Assembly (NCBI RefSeq): GCF_025399895.1
Contig: NZ_JAODUA010000004.1
Span: 186,001 to 250,000 of the forward strand
Direction of reading: 5' to 3'
DNA from: Streptomyces sp. ASQP_92
GTDB lineage: Bacteria; Actinomycetota; Actinomycetes; Streptomycetales; Streptomycetaceae
Length of the DNA: 64,000 nt
Shown here: piece by piece, positions 47,366 to 56,147 of the stretch
Numbering within the stretch: position 1 is the first letter of the stretch
Layout: every line of letters starts with the position of its first letter
Position numbers and translations under genes: made by a program
Notes under the pieces: generated by a model
Seen by the model: the letters and a program-made list of their open reading frames with translations, nothing else
Databases searched by the model: none
What the model was told of the DNA's origin: nothing

Positions 47366-47431
47366 CTGCGACTCACCACCTTCCGTGCAAGTGCCTTCTA
47401 GGAAGCGCTCGTTGAGTTACCTATCGTTCTG

Positions 47432-47450
47432 TGGTCACCAATGGTAACCA
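47432..47450. promoter_or_regulatory. Dyad in the HxlR/hydrolase divergent promoter
   Basis: TGGTCACC-AAT-GGTAACCA is an inverted repeat with one mismatched pair, centred 25 bp before the hydrolase start and about 75 bp from the HxlR start. It is a candidate HxlR operator that could control the hydrolase promoter. Confidence 0.6.
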
Positions 47451-47465
47451 TGTGCAGGAGTCATC

Positions 47466-48326
47466 ATGCCCATCACCACCGCCGCACCCCACCTGCACCG
47501 CATCGCGACGAACGGCGTCCATCTCAACGTCGCCATCGCCGGGGATGGGCCTGCCGTTCTCCTGCTGCACGGCTTCCCGCACACGTGGCAACTCTGGGGC
47601 GACCTCATGGGTCGGCTGTCAGGGCGGTACCGGGTGATCGCGCCGGACCTTCGGGGCTTCGGTGCCAGTGAACGTGCCGCCGAGGGGTATGACGCGGGCA
47701 CCCTCGCCGCCGATCTCGAAGGGCTGCTCGACGCACTGGACGAGCCCTCGGCGGCCGTGGTCGGCATCGACGCGGGCACCGCCCCCGCCGTCCTGCTCGC
47801 GCTGCGCCGACCCGGCCGCGTCCGACGCCTGGTGGTCATGGAGGCACTGCTCGGCCGCTTGCCCGGAGCGGAGCACGTCGTGGCGGGCGGTGCCCCATGG
47901 TGGTTCGGCTTCCACAGCGTCCCCGGCCTCGCCGAGACCGTCCTGTCCGGCAACGAGGCCCCGTACATCGACTGGTTCCTCGACGCGGGGACACTCGGAC
48001 GAGGCGTACCCGACACCATTCGTGCAGCCTTCGTCCGCGCTTATACCGGGAGCGAAGCCTTGCGCTGTGCGTTCTCCTACTACCGAGCGCTACCGACCAG
48101 CGCGCAGCAGCTCCAGGACGCCGTGGTGACGGCGCGACTGATCATGCCCACCATGACCATCGGCTCCCACCCCGTCGGCACGGGGCTCGAACGCCAACTC
48201 CGCCCGATCACCGACGACTTGGTCGGCCATCAACTTAGGGACTGCGGCCACATCATCCCTCTCGACCGTCCCGACGCGTTGTTCGCGCTCCTCGCCCCCT
48301 TTCTCTCCGTCGATCTGCCGAGGTGA
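47466..48326 (+). CDS. Alpha/beta hydrolase, epoxide-hydrolase/haloalkane-dehalogenase type
   Basis: A 286-residue hydrolase with VLLLHGFPHTWQLWGDLM (HG oxyanion loop), IAPDLRGFGAS, and the nucleophile elbow VVGIDAGTAPAVLLAL in which Asp occupies the nucleophile position, as in epoxide hydrolases and dehalogenases. The catalytic His is in LRDCGHIIPLDRPD. Start at MPITTAAPHLHRI behind CAGGAG. Divergent from the HxlR regulator and likely induced by electrophiles or hydrophobic substrates. Confidence 0.88.
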   Translation: MPITTAAPHLHRIATNGVHLNVAIAGDGPAVLLLHGFPHTWQLWGDLMGRLSGRYRVIAPDLRGFGASERAAEGYDAGTLAADLEGLLDALDEPSAAVVGIDAGTAPAVLLALRRPGRVRRLVVMEALLGRLPGAEHVVAGGAPWWFGFHSVPGLAETVLSGNEAPYIDWFLDAGTLGRGVPDTIRAAFVRAYTGSEALRCAFSYYRALPTSAQQLQDAVVTARLIMPTMTIGSHPVGTGLERQLRPITDDLVGHQLRDCGHIIPLDRPDALFALLAPFLSVDLPR

Positions 48327-48444
48327 CGTAAGGGGCTCTCCGTGAACCGTTCGCCGAGTAGAGGGCCCCACCGGCTTTCCGGGACTGCGAGTCGCTGGGC
48401 AGAAATGACGCGATGCTGCTCGTGGGTCATGCCAGTGTGAGGGC

Positions 48445-49044
48445 GTGACAAAGATCGGAACGGCAGATGTCTTTGCGGCCGCACGCCGCGGTAGGCGTGG
48501 GAGTCTCTATGCGTATCGGGTGCGTGGGTTGGACCGCAGCGCGGTAGTCCTGTGGATCGGTGGCGAATGCGACGAACCTGACCAGGTGTTGGTGTTGCCA
48601 GCAGCTGATCACTGTCAGGTGCCGGTGTTCATGACTGTTCGGCAGGCACGGGTGTATGTGAGGCGACAGGGGCGGAGGCTGGCCACCTCTGAGACCAACA
48701 CTCTGGAGCTCACCCGTGTCCAGCATTGGCTGGAGGACCCCGGGCGCCGGGGCGTCCCCTCGGGTGCCGTGCTGGAGGCGTGGAACTTCTTCGAGGATCT
48801 GGCTCGAGGGCTCGACGAGGTCCACCGGCTGCCCCAGCAGAGCGCGGTGCATAACAGCGCGTACGAGAAACTTTTCGGCGACGAGTGCGTCGCATGGACT
48901 CCCACGGAGCAGCGCGCGGCACTGGAGCTGATCACGGCCGGGGTGGAGCTGTGGAACTCCTGCCCAGTGATCGTAAGGCCCGTCAGTTCGAGGGTCGCCT
49001 TCGGTAATGCCGTGCACACGGCGCGGCCCGGGGCTGCGGCGTAG
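48445..49044 (+). CDS. Hypothetical protein (199 aa)
   Basis: GTG start (VTKIGTADVFAAARRGRRGS) just behind GAGGG. The first 120 residues are mixed strands and helices (AVVLWIGGECDEPDQVLVLP, FMTVRQARVYVRRQGR), the middle is helical (AVLEAWNFFEDLARGLDEVH), and the tail after about residue 170 (RPVSSRVAFGNAVHTARPG) may be altered. No family recognised. Function unknown. Confidence 0.6.
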   Translation: MTKIGTADVFAAARRGRRGSLYAYRVRGLDRSAVVLWIGGECDEPDQVLVLPAADHCQVPVFMTVRQARVYVRRQGRRLATSETNTLELTRVQHWLEDPGRRGVPSGAVLEAWNFFEDLARGLDEVHRLPQQSAVHNSAYEKLFGDECVAWTPTEQRAALELITAGVELWNSCPVIVRPVSSRVAFGNAVHTARPGAAA

Positions 49045-49196
49045 CGGCCCTCGACCTGCGCGCGTGTGAAGGACTTGTCGTTCCGGTGGAAGCCGAGACG
49101 GGGGTTGAAGTCGCGGGCTTGGTCTGGGGCCCCGTCGTGAAGTGCCGACGGGCCGGACCAGATGACGTACAGGTCCGGCTCGTCGACCGTTGGTCT

Positions 49197-50075
49197 CTAC
49201 AGGGCGAGTTGGTAATGGAGTGTCGTGTGGGTGGGCACGTAGCCGAGGCCGTCGCTGATGTGCCTCATGTGTGTGTTGCTGTCGGCGGTGTCGGTCAGGA
49301 GGCCGCCGAGATTCGGGTAGCGCGCGTGAGCTTGTCGGATCGACTCGGCCTTCATCCATCGGCCGAGGCCGTGTCCGCGGTGCTCGGGCAGCACACCGGT
49401 GCCGTAGTGCTGACCATCACCCGTGCCGCTGCCGGGGACGACGAGTTCTGTGAAGCCGGCGATCGAGTCGTCGGTCGTGTCGATGGCGACGACCGTGTGC
49501 AGGTGGTCGCCGCGGTCCTGAACGGCCTTCGCCGCGGCCCGGACCCGGTTCACATCCCAGGTCACCGCGCCGTAGTCGGCGTCTTCCACGGGCATGTCGT
49601 CCATGGCCCGGCGCGAGGCAGCGAACGTCTGGGCGAGGTCGTCGGGGACGGTTCCCTGCCAGGACGCCAGGCGGTAGCCGGGGTGCGGACGCTCGATGAT
49701 CCCGGCGAGTGCGGTGGGGTCCACGTCGGCCAGGGGCAGGCGGGCGAACCTCAGAGTGAGCACCTTGCGGAACCCGTGGCTCGCCAGGAAGCGGTCGCCG
49801 GGTGATCCGGCCTCGGCCTGCGCGCTGACGCAGGACCGGGCGCTGTCACGTGCGGCGGCCAAGGCCGCGTCGAGGAGTCGGGAGCCGATGCCTTCGCAAC
49901 GCTCCGCGGGGTGGACGTGGAGGGTCAATTCGGCCAAGTGCTCCTGCCCGCCGTCGAACAGGCGGAGAAAAGCCGTCCCGACAGGGATGGAATCGGCGTC
50001 GGATGCCAGCCATGCAAGGCGCCGGCCGTGTGCACCGTGAGCAGGGTCGATCAGTGGGGTGATGCGGAGGGACAA
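49197..50075 (-). CDS. GNAT family N-acetyltransferase, two GNAT modules
   Basis: A 292-residue protein with two acetyl-CoA-binding modules. The first has ELTLHVHPAERCEGIGSRLL (motif A), the second HYGTGVLPEHRGHGLGRWMK with the RGHGLG pyrophosphate loop. Both cover N-acetylation of an amine substrate, unknown here. The start is assigned to TTG (LSLRITPLIDPAHG) behind GGAGA because no ATG or GTG fits the N-terminus; the frame is open further upstream. Confidence 0.82.
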   Translation of the reverse strand: MSLRITPLIDPAHGAHGRRLAWLASDADSIPVGTAFLRLFDGGQEHLAELTLHVHPAERCEGIGSRLLDAALAAARDSARSCVSAQAEAGSPGDRFLASHGFRKVLTLRFARLPLADVDPTALAGIIERPHPGYRLASWQGTVPDDLAQTFAASRRAMDDMPVEDADYGAVTWDVNRVRAAAKAVQDRGDHLHTVVAIDTTDDSIAGFTELVVPGSGTGDGQHYGTGVLPEHRGHGLGRWMKAESIRQAHARYPNLGGLLTDTADSNTHMRHISDGLGYVPTHTTLHYQLAL

Positions 50076-50423
50076 GGTGTCTCCGTCGTGAGGAGGTGGC
50101 AAAGGTCGGTACGCGGGCTCAACTGCTGGGCACTCCTGCGCATGTGCTCCACACCTCCTCGTCGACAGCACCGGTCCGGAACGAGATGGACCATCGGGTG
50201 AACCTAGCTGGCCGATCAACTCCTCCGCAAAGGGTTAACGGAAGACACCCTTGACGGAGGCCGCGCAGACCGGGCGCCACGGGCCACGCCGCACGGCCCC
50301 CTGACCGACAAGGTCCACCCGAGAGGCGGTCGCGGGGGTCAACTCCGGTGGAGTGATGGCGAGTTGATCAGGGCCAGCATGGCGCGGACCGAACCGGGCC
50401 GCTCAAGGGTTTACGCCCTCGCG
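50076..50423. other. Intergenic stretch, no gene seen
   Basis: About 350 bp between the GNAT gene's start and the end of the methyltransferase gene on the same strand. Only the upstream leader of the GNAT gene is inferred; no hairpin or convincing promoter was seen. Confidence 0.4.
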
Positions 50424-51287
50424 TCACTCACCGCCCGCCACGCTGGGCGACGTCGCAGCACGCCGCCCCCACGCGGTGATCAGGCCCGGCGACAACGCGG
50501 CCAGCGACGGCGACGCCAACTCGGCCAGTGCCCGGTCGAGTTCGCCCGGGGGCAGCAGGGGGCTCGCTTCCAGAGCGTCGCGCATGCCGCGCCAGGTGTT
50601 CGCCCAGAAGGCCGTGATGGGGGCGTCGACGGTCAGTGGTGGCACCACGATCTCCGCTCCGACCTCCTGCAACCCCAACTCGTGCAACAGGTGGGGATAG
50701 CCCGTCACCCAGGTGATGTCCGTGCCGATCCGTTCCCGCAGGACTTCCCACATGGCCGCCATGACCCGCTGGTAGGCGCTGGGAGGCAACTGGGCCGTGG
50801 TCAGGTCGATGGCATCACCGACGACCAGCCGTCCACCGGGTGCCACCCAGTCCGCCAGGCGCCGCAGCACGTCAGCGTGTTCGGGCAGATGCATGAGGAC
50901 GAAGCGGCAGTGGACCAGATCGAACCGCCCCGGCGCCAGCGTCGGGTCCGTGACGTCAGCGGTCATCGTGCGCACGCGGCCTTCGGGGCGGGCCCGTACG
51001 AATCGGGGGTCGCGGTCCAGGGCAAGGACCTCGTCGACCCCGGCCTCGTCGACCAGCCAACGACTGATCGTTCCGGTTCCGGCGCCCACCTCCAGGCATC
51101 GCCAACCCGGACCGACGCCGAGAGCGGTCAGCCGTGAACGGGTCACCGCGTCGTAAGCGAAGGCGCCGTAGTCGATGCGCTCGCCCTCGCCCTTGTCATC
51201 GGGCGTGAACAGGCCCGTCCCGTAGCGCCCGCTGTCCGCGGCGGACTCCGGCTCGCCCGCTCCTCGGGGACCATCTGCTCCGTCCAC
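50424..51287 (-). CDS. SAM-dependent methyltransferase
   Basis: A 287-residue class I methyltransferase: motif I CLEVGAGTGTISRWLVD, acidic LALDRDPRFV, FDLVHCRFVLMHLPEHADV and GGRLVVGDAIDLTT. It is of the UbiE/ubiquinone-methyltransferase-like group. GTG start (VDGADGPRGAGEPESA) is backed by GGAAGGAGATCCT, better than the longer frame (MQDMRG...). The N-terminal 40 residues are disordered. It lies beside a Rossmann reductase gene in the same direction. Confidence 0.85.
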   Translation of the reverse strand: MDGADGPRGAGEPESAADSGRYGTGLFTPDDKGEGERIDYGAFAYDAVTRSRLTALGVGPGWRCLEVGAGTGTISRWLVDEAGVDEVLALDRDPRFVRARPEGRVRTMTADVTDPTLAPGRFDLVHCRFVLMHLPEHADVLRRLADWVAPGGRLVVGDAIDLTTAQLPPSAYQRVMAAMWEVLRERIGTDITWVTGYPHLLHELGLQEVGAEIVVPPLTVDAPITAFWANTWRGMRDALEASPLLPPGELDRALAELASPSLAALSPGLITAWGRRAATSPSVAGGE

Positions 51288-51402
51288 AGGATCTCCTTCC
51301 GGCAGGCTCACCTCCAGCTTGACCCTCCCGGCCGTGCCCCGCATGTCCTGCATGACGACGGCTCGGCGCCCCGAAGATCAGTCGCCCCGCGCCCTTCCCC
51401 TC

Positions 51403-51999
51403 TCAGCGAGCGATGGAGACGGCGAAGGGCGTGAAACCGCTGGAACGGATCACGTGCGGTACGAACAGGACCGCGGCCTCCGAGGCCCGCGAGGTCTCGA
51501 TTCCTCCGAGGTCCGTGATCCAGTCCGACTGCCATCCGATGTCTTCGAGTAGCTGATGCACGGCTCGCTTCGCTTCCTCGTCCTGACCGGACAGGAAGGC
51601 GGTGGGCGGTTGGGTCAGCGCCGTGGGGGCGGTCATCACCGTGTAGAGCATGGTGTTCAGCGTCTTGACCACGTACGTGTAGGGCAGCGCCTGCTGAAGT
51701 TTCTCCCCGAGGCTCGAACCGGGGTACAGGAGGTCGGCGGGCAGGCCGTCCGGCCCGTCGGTGGTGGCGTTGGAGACGTCCACGAGGATCTTGCCCGCCA
51801 GCTCTTCCCGCAAAGCGGTGAGCCGTTCCAGGGAGCCTGCGCCCGGCGTCGCGTTGATGACGATCCGCGCTGTCCGGGCGGCCTCGGCGGCTGAGCCCGG
51901 CGAACGGTCCGCGACGGTCACCTGGTGCCCGGCTCGGGTGAGGGCTGCCGCCAGGCCGCCTCCGACGCGGCCGTTTCCGAGTACGGCGATGTGGGTCAT
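51403..51999 (-). CDS. NADP-binding reductase, F420-dependent-type (coenzyme F420:NADP family)
   Basis: A 198-residue protein starting MTHIAVLGNGRVGGGLAAAL with the Rossmann loop GNGRVGGG, then VTVADRSPGSAAEAARTARI, VVKTLNTMLYTV and DWITDLGGIETSRASEAAV. The order matches the NADPH-dependent F420 reductase-like family. Start behind GGAAGGA; the longer frame is not supported. Close to, and on the same strand as, a methyltransferase gene. Substrate unknown. Confidence 0.82.
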   Translation of the reverse strand: MTHIAVLGNGRVGGGLAAALTRAGHQVTVADRSPGSAAEAARTARIVINATPGAGSLERLTALREELAGKILVDVSNATTDGPDGLPADLLYPGSSLGEKLQQALPYTYVVKTLNTMLYTVMTAPTALTQPPTAFLSGQDEEAKRAVHQLLEDIGWQSDWITDLGGIETSRASEAAVLFVPHVIRSSGFTPFAVSIAR

Positions 52000-52163
52000 A
52001 TAGGTCTGGTCCTTCCCTTGCTGCTGGGGGCTCGTGCTACTGGGGGCTCGACGACTGCCGCGATGCCCCGAAAAAAGTGGAATGCGAATCCGCAAGCTGC
52101 TCATGGACACCTGAGGGGCTCCGGGCCCCGAGGGTCGCTCCTGGCCTCGAAACTCGAGCGCGG

Positions 52164-53033
52164 TCAGCGCGAAAGCGTGGCCACAGCGTCGGCATGTACG
52201 CCGGGCGCGGCGGCCAGCAGGCTTTCGCTGTCAGTCGTCCACGGGCGGCCCTCGGCGTCCGAGACCCGCCCCCCGGCCTCCTGGACGAGCAGCGCGCCGG
52301 GCAGCAAGTCGGCCCGGGCGCCCGCGAACTGCCAGAAGGCGTCCATCCGGCCGGCGGCCACGTTCAGCAGGTGCAGGGTGGCCGGCACCGAGGTACGCAC
52401 CACGAGTGCGTCGAGGAGCATGGCCGTGATCGAGGAGCCTATGCGCCGCGTGACGGCTTCCGCTTCGTCGGGCCTGGCCTGACTCGTGGCCACCAGGGCG
52501 AGAGCGAGGTCCGTGGTCGGGGAGACACGCAACGGCCGACCGTCGAGCTGGGCGCCGCCGCCCGCGACCGCGGTGTAGGTCTCGCCGGTCAACGGCAGGT
52601 GGACCGCGGTGAGCACCGGCTGGTTCTCGCGTACGAGGGTGGCGGTGACCCCCCACTCCGGCAGGCCGTGCAGGTGGTTCACGTTGCCCTCGGCCGGATC
52701 GACGACCCACCACTCACCGGGAGGCAGCGCCCCGCCCGCCAACTCCTCCTCCACCCAACGCGCGCCGGGGCGAAGGGCGGCGAGTCGAGGACGCAGAACA
52801 TCGAGGGCCGCTTCGTCGTTGGCGGCCAGCGCGCTCATCAGCTCCTCGCGCGTCCGGTAGGGCACCACGCCACCGAACCGCTCGCGCAGCGCCGAGCCCG
52901 CCGCCTGCACGGCCAGCACCGTCCCTGCCAGCAGCTCGGCATCGGACACCGCGTCGGACGACGTATCGACGCTTACGGAACCTGCGGTTACGGAACCTAC
53001 GGTGTCGCCGATGCTTCGGATCGAGTCGGACAT
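52164..53033 (-). CDS. Inositol monophosphatase-family protein with atypical metal motif
   Basis: A 289-residue IMPase/FBPase superfamily protein. AAGSALRERFGG, WWVVDPAEGNVNHLHGLPEW and ADLLPGALLVQEAGGRVSDA give the fold. The usual DPIDGT motif appears as DPAEGN, with Glu replacing the second metal Asp, and the N-terminal 45 residues are a low-complexity Ser/Thr/Val-rich tail. Activity may be altered. ATG start (MSDSIRSIGDTVGS) behind GGAGA. Divergent from a LysR regulator, suggesting control by it. Confidence 0.8.
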   Translation of the reverse strand: MSDSIRSIGDTVGSVTAGSVSVDTSSDAVSDAELLAGTVLAVQAAGSALRERFGGVVPYRTREELMSALAANDEAALDVLRPRLAALRPGARWVEEELAGGALPPGEWWVVDPAEGNVNHLHGLPEWGVTATLVRENQPVLTAVHLPLTGETYTAVAGGGAQLDGRPLRVSPTTDLALALVATSQARPDEAEAVTRRIGSSITAMLLDALVVRTSVPATLHLLNVAAGRMDAFWQFAGARADLLPGALLVQEAGGRVSDAEGRPWTTDSESLLAAAPGVHADAVATLSR

Positions 53034-53135
53034 GGCAAGTCTCCATCTCAGCAAGGGTGTTGAGGGCCAGGGCGAACGGTTGGTCCCCCGCCCCACATCT
53101 CGAAGGTATGGGTGCGCGGACATAACCTCAAGTGC

Positions 53136-54065
53136 ATGTCAGACACGCGTAGAGTGACTCCCATGCAACTGGATCTGAACCTTCTCGCCGCTCTCGACGC
53201 GCTCCTCGACGAAGGAAGCGTGGCCGGCGCGGCCGAGCGCCTGCATGTGACGGCCCCCGCGATGAGCCGTAGCCTCGGCCGGATCCGTAAGACGACCGGC
53301 GACCAGATCCTGGTGCGCACGGGACGCACCATGACCCCGACCCCCTACGCCATCGCCATTCGGGGACAGGTTCACGAACTCCTTCAGCAGGTCCAGGGCG
53401 TACTGGCGCCGAGCCGCGAACTCGATCTCACCACGCTGGAGCGGACGTTCACCCTGCGCTGGCACGATTCCCTCGTCGCGCTCGGCGGCCCCGCACTGCT
53501 CGCCGAGGTACGCAAGCAGGCGCCGGGCGTGCGGTTGCGCTTCATCGCCGAATCCAGCGTCGACACCCCGGAGTTGCGTCGCGGCGAGGTCGACCTCGAA
53601 GCAAACGCGAGCCGCCCGACCCAGTCCGACGTTCGCGGCGTACTCGTGGCCGAGACCGGGCACGTCGCCGTCGTACGGCAGGACCATCCGCTCGCCCGCG
53701 CCGAATCCGTCACCCTCACCCAGTACGCCGAGGCCGAGCACATCACCATTTCCAGGCGCGGGAGGTTCGAGAACGCGCTCGACGGCGCTCTGACCCAGCT
53801 CGGACACACGCGCCGCGTGGTGGCGTCCGCGCCGACCGAGGCGGCGGGCCTGGCCTTCGTGCGCGCGTCCGACCTCGTGGTCACCGCCCCCGAGTCGACG
53901 ACCCGCTCAACGGCCGAGGACCTCGGCCTTGCGCTCCTCCTCCTCCCGTTCGAACTGCCTTCGGCGCCGGTGTACTTGTCCTGGCATCAGCGCTACGACA
54001 CCGACCCCGCGCACGCGTGGCTACGCGAACTGGCCCGCACCGCGCTCTCCGAGTCGGCACGCTGA
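53136..54065 (+). CDS. LysR-family transcriptional regulator
   Basis: A 309-residue LysR protein: winged HTH in LNLLAALDALLDEGSVAGAA, HVTAPAMSRSLGRIRKTTGD, then a periplasmic-binding-type effector domain (FIAESSVDTPELRRGEVDL, PTEAAGLAFVRASDLVVTAP). Start is at MSDTRRVTPMQL; MQLDLNLL nine codons later is also plausible, with a GAGTGA site. Divergent from the IMPase-like gene, with the 102-bp gap as shared control region. Confidence 0.88.
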   Translation: MSDTRRVTPMQLDLNLLAALDALLDEGSVAGAAERLHVTAPAMSRSLGRIRKTTGDQILVRTGRTMTPTPYAIAIRGQVHELLQQVQGVLAPSRELDLTTLERTFTLRWHDSLVALGGPALLAEVRKQAPGVRLRFIAESSVDTPELRRGEVDLEANASRPTQSDVRGVLVAETGHVAVVRQDHPLARAESVTLTQYAEAEHITISRRGRFENALDGALTQLGHTRRVVASAPTEAAGLAFVRASDLVVTAPESTTRSTAEDLGLALLLLPFELPSAPVYLSWHQRYDTDPAHAWLRELARTALSESAR

Positions 54066-54436
54066 GCACCGATCCCGCGTGGTGCGCGTCGCCAGGAACG
54101 AGCGCGAGGCCCTTGCCGCAGGTGACCCTCGGTCACCCCGATCAACGCCCTCACCCGCCAGTAGCGGCTCGGCGCCGCCGCGGCCGCCTGTGGCGGGAGG
54201 CGGCCGCAGTGCCCTACGGCGGTGTGGGCGCCGGCGCTTGGGCGTGCAGCGCGCGGGCTGGTCGGCTGCTGGCACTCACCGTCCGTCAACTCGCTTGTGC
54301 GGACGTCTTGTTGGGCGCCATCGGCGGGCGACTCGACGATGACGCAGCGCGGCACCCCGGCCGCCGTGCCGGACTCCGCTACGATCCGCCCCGAGTCCCG
54401 CTCGCCCGGCACTCCCGCCACCGCAAGGAGACCCAG
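54066..54436. other. Intergenic stretch, no confident gene
   Basis: About 370 bp between the LysR gene and a methyltransferase gene on the same strand. A minus-strand frame has a short protein-like run (SRYWRVRALIGVTEGHLRQ) but no start or family match. The promoter of the downstream gene must lie near its 3' end. Confidence 0.35.
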
Positions 54437-55156
54437 ATGACCGTGTCCGACCGATACCGCACCGCTTGGGACGGCTTCTGGGGGCAGAGTTCGGGCCAGC
54501 CGGGCGAGCCCTTCTGGGACGCCGACCCGGCTGTGACCGCCCAGCGCGACCTCGACCATCTCACCCCGTACGCCGACCCCGCCCTCCCGATCGCCGACCT
54601 CGGGTGCGGCAACGGCACCCAGACGCGCTTCCTCGCGACCCGCTTCGCCCGCGCGGTCGGGGTCGATTTGTCGGCCGCCGCGGTGGCCCACGCCCGCCGG
54701 GCGGACGTGGCCGGAGCGGCCACGTACGAGCAGCTCAACCTCGCCGACCCGGCTCAGGCCGAGGCCCTGCACGCGCGCCTCGGCGACACCAACGCCTATA
54801 TGCGGGCCGTCCTGCACCAGAGCGACACCGAGGACCGCCCCGCAGTAGCCGCCACGGTCGCCCGACTGGTCGGCTCGCACGGGCGCGCTCTCGTCCTGGA
54901 GCCGACCGGCGAGGCCAAGGAAATCATCGCAGCCATCGCCGCACAGGCCGGCGGGCCCTCCCTGAAACTGCGCCGCGTCAAGGAACACGATCTGCGTCCC
55001 GGCGAGGTCGCCGAGGGCGAAGTCGCCGACCTGCTGCGCGGCGCGGGTCTCACCGTCCTCGCGGAAGGCGCGACCGCCCTCACGATGAGCGAGACCCACC
55101 CCGACGGCACCCCGGTGGAACTCCCAGCACGCTGGTTCGTCGCCGGCCGCCCCTGA
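54437..55156 (+). CDS. SAM-dependent methyltransferase
   Basis: A 239-residue class I methyltransferase: motif I IADLGCGNGTQTRFLA, VGVDLSAAAVAHARR, and VAEGEVADLLRGAGLTVLAE late. The N-terminal helix region (DRYRTAWDGFWGQSSGQPGE) is typical of small thiopurine/tellurite-type methyltransferases. ATG start (MTVSDRYRTAWDGF) follows AAGGAGACC and excludes the longer frame. It stands 60 bp before a YbaK gene, so a shared transcript is possible. Confidence 0.87.
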   Translation: MTVSDRYRTAWDGFWGQSSGQPGEPFWDADPAVTAQRDLDHLTPYADPALPIADLGCGNGTQTRFLATRFARAVGVDLSAAAVAHARRADVAGAATYEQLNLADPAQAEALHARLGDTNAYMRAVLHQSDTEDRPAVAATVARLVGSHGRALVLEPTGEAKEIIAAIAAQAGGPSLKLRRVKEHDLRPGEVAEGEVADLLRGAGLTVLAEGATALTMSETHPDGTPVELPARWFVAGRP

Positions 55157-55215
55157 CGGGATCCCTTCGACACACACCCGGTGTACGAGCCCGGGCGCTG
55201 CACTAGAGTCCGCTC

Positions 55216-55779
55216 ATGGCCACCTCCCTCTCCGCCCCGTTCGGCACATTCGACGTTGCCCACCCCGCGCTCGACGTACGCGACGACCTCGCCGGACCCG
55301 TGGCCGCCGCCCTCACGCATTGGGACTCCCAAGAAGCGGCCCAGGCGGTCCTTTACGTGGACACCGATCCGGCCAAGGCCGACACCGCGGTCTTCGTCGA
55401 GGCGTACGACGTCCCGCTCGATGTCTCCGCGAACTGTGTCGTGGTCGCCGCCAAACGCGGTGGCGACACCACCCTCGCCGCGTGTCTCGTGCCGGCCGGC
55501 GCCCGGGTCGATGTGAACAACGCCGTCCGCAAGCACCTCGGTGCACGCAAGGCCTCGTTCGCGCCGATGGACGTCGCCGTCAGCGAGAGCGGAATGGAAT
55601 ACGGCGGCATCACTCCCATCGGCCTGCCTTCCTCGTGGCCGCTCCTCATCGACGCGGCGGTGGTGGACACGCCGTTCGTCCTGATCGGCAGCGGCCGCCG
55701 CCAAGGCAAACTGATCGCCCCCGGCTGGGCCCTGGCCCAACTCCCCGGCGTCGAAGTCCTCGAAGGCCTGGCGATCTGA
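55216..55779 (+). CDS. YbaK/EbsC-type aminoacyl-tRNA deacylase
   Basis: A 187-residue protein of the YbaK/ProX editing family, which hydrolyses mischarged tRNA (classically Cys- or Ala-tRNAPro). Visible segments: NCVVVAAKRGGDTTLAACLV, RKHLGARKASFAPMDVAVSE and GMEYGGITPIGLPSSWPLLI, a signature of the fold. Full length for the subgroup. Start at MATSLSAPFGTFDV. The same-strand methyltransferase lies upstream; no functional link is evident. Confidence 0.85.
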   Translation: MATSLSAPFGTFDVAHPALDVRDDLAGPVAAALTHWDSQEAAQAVLYVDTDPAKADTAVFVEAYDVPLDVSANCVVVAAKRGGDTTLAACLVPAGARVDVNNAVRKHLGARKASFAPMDVAVSESGMEYGGITPIGLPSSWPLLIDAAVVDTPFVLIGSGRRQGKLIAPGWALAQLPGVEVLEGLAI

Positions 55780-56020
55780 CACATCCCGCCTTTGCGATCC
55801 GGGCATCGGTAACGCTCCCCCACTGCACGCTCCCGCCCGCCACTTCAGATATCGAACGGGCTCAACCTCCCGGCCGGCTGAGGACAGCCAACAACGGGTG
55901 GCCCTGCCACAGGACGGACGGCAGCAGAGTGACGCCGTGTCCGGTCAGGTAGGCCTGTGTCTGCGTCGGGCAGTCTTAGATCAATGTGGTGCCTTCCCAC
56001 CGGGGCGAAGGACAGCACCG

Positions 56021-56052
56021 CGGGCCCCTGCCAGGAGTGGGGCAGGGGCCCG
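56021..56052. terminator. Terminator hairpin 1
   Basis: A perfect 12-bp stem (CGGGCCCCTGCC / GGCAGGGGCCCG) with an 8-nt loop lies between the convergent YbaK and dienelactone-hydrolase-like genes. Confidence 0.8.
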
Positions 56053-56072
56053 CGAGGTGGCGAGCCGGGGAG

Positions 56073-56108
56073 GGCCGGGGCCTGCCCCTGGAGGGGCAGG
56101 CCCCGGCC
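56073..56108. terminator. Terminator hairpin 2
   Basis: A perfect 16-bp stem (GGCCGGGGCCTGCCCC / GGGGCAGGCCCCGGCC) with loop TGGA, 20 bp beyond hairpin 1 and 40 bp from the end of the dienelactone-hydrolase-like gene. The pair probably stops transcription from both directions. Confidence 0.85.
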
Positions 56109-56147
56109 GCCACGGCTACCGTCTACTGCCGGCCCGACAACCCGGCG

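Noticed and set aside
54066..54436. Minus-strand protein-like frame downstream of the LysR gene
   Set aside because: Short run only, no start or family signature.
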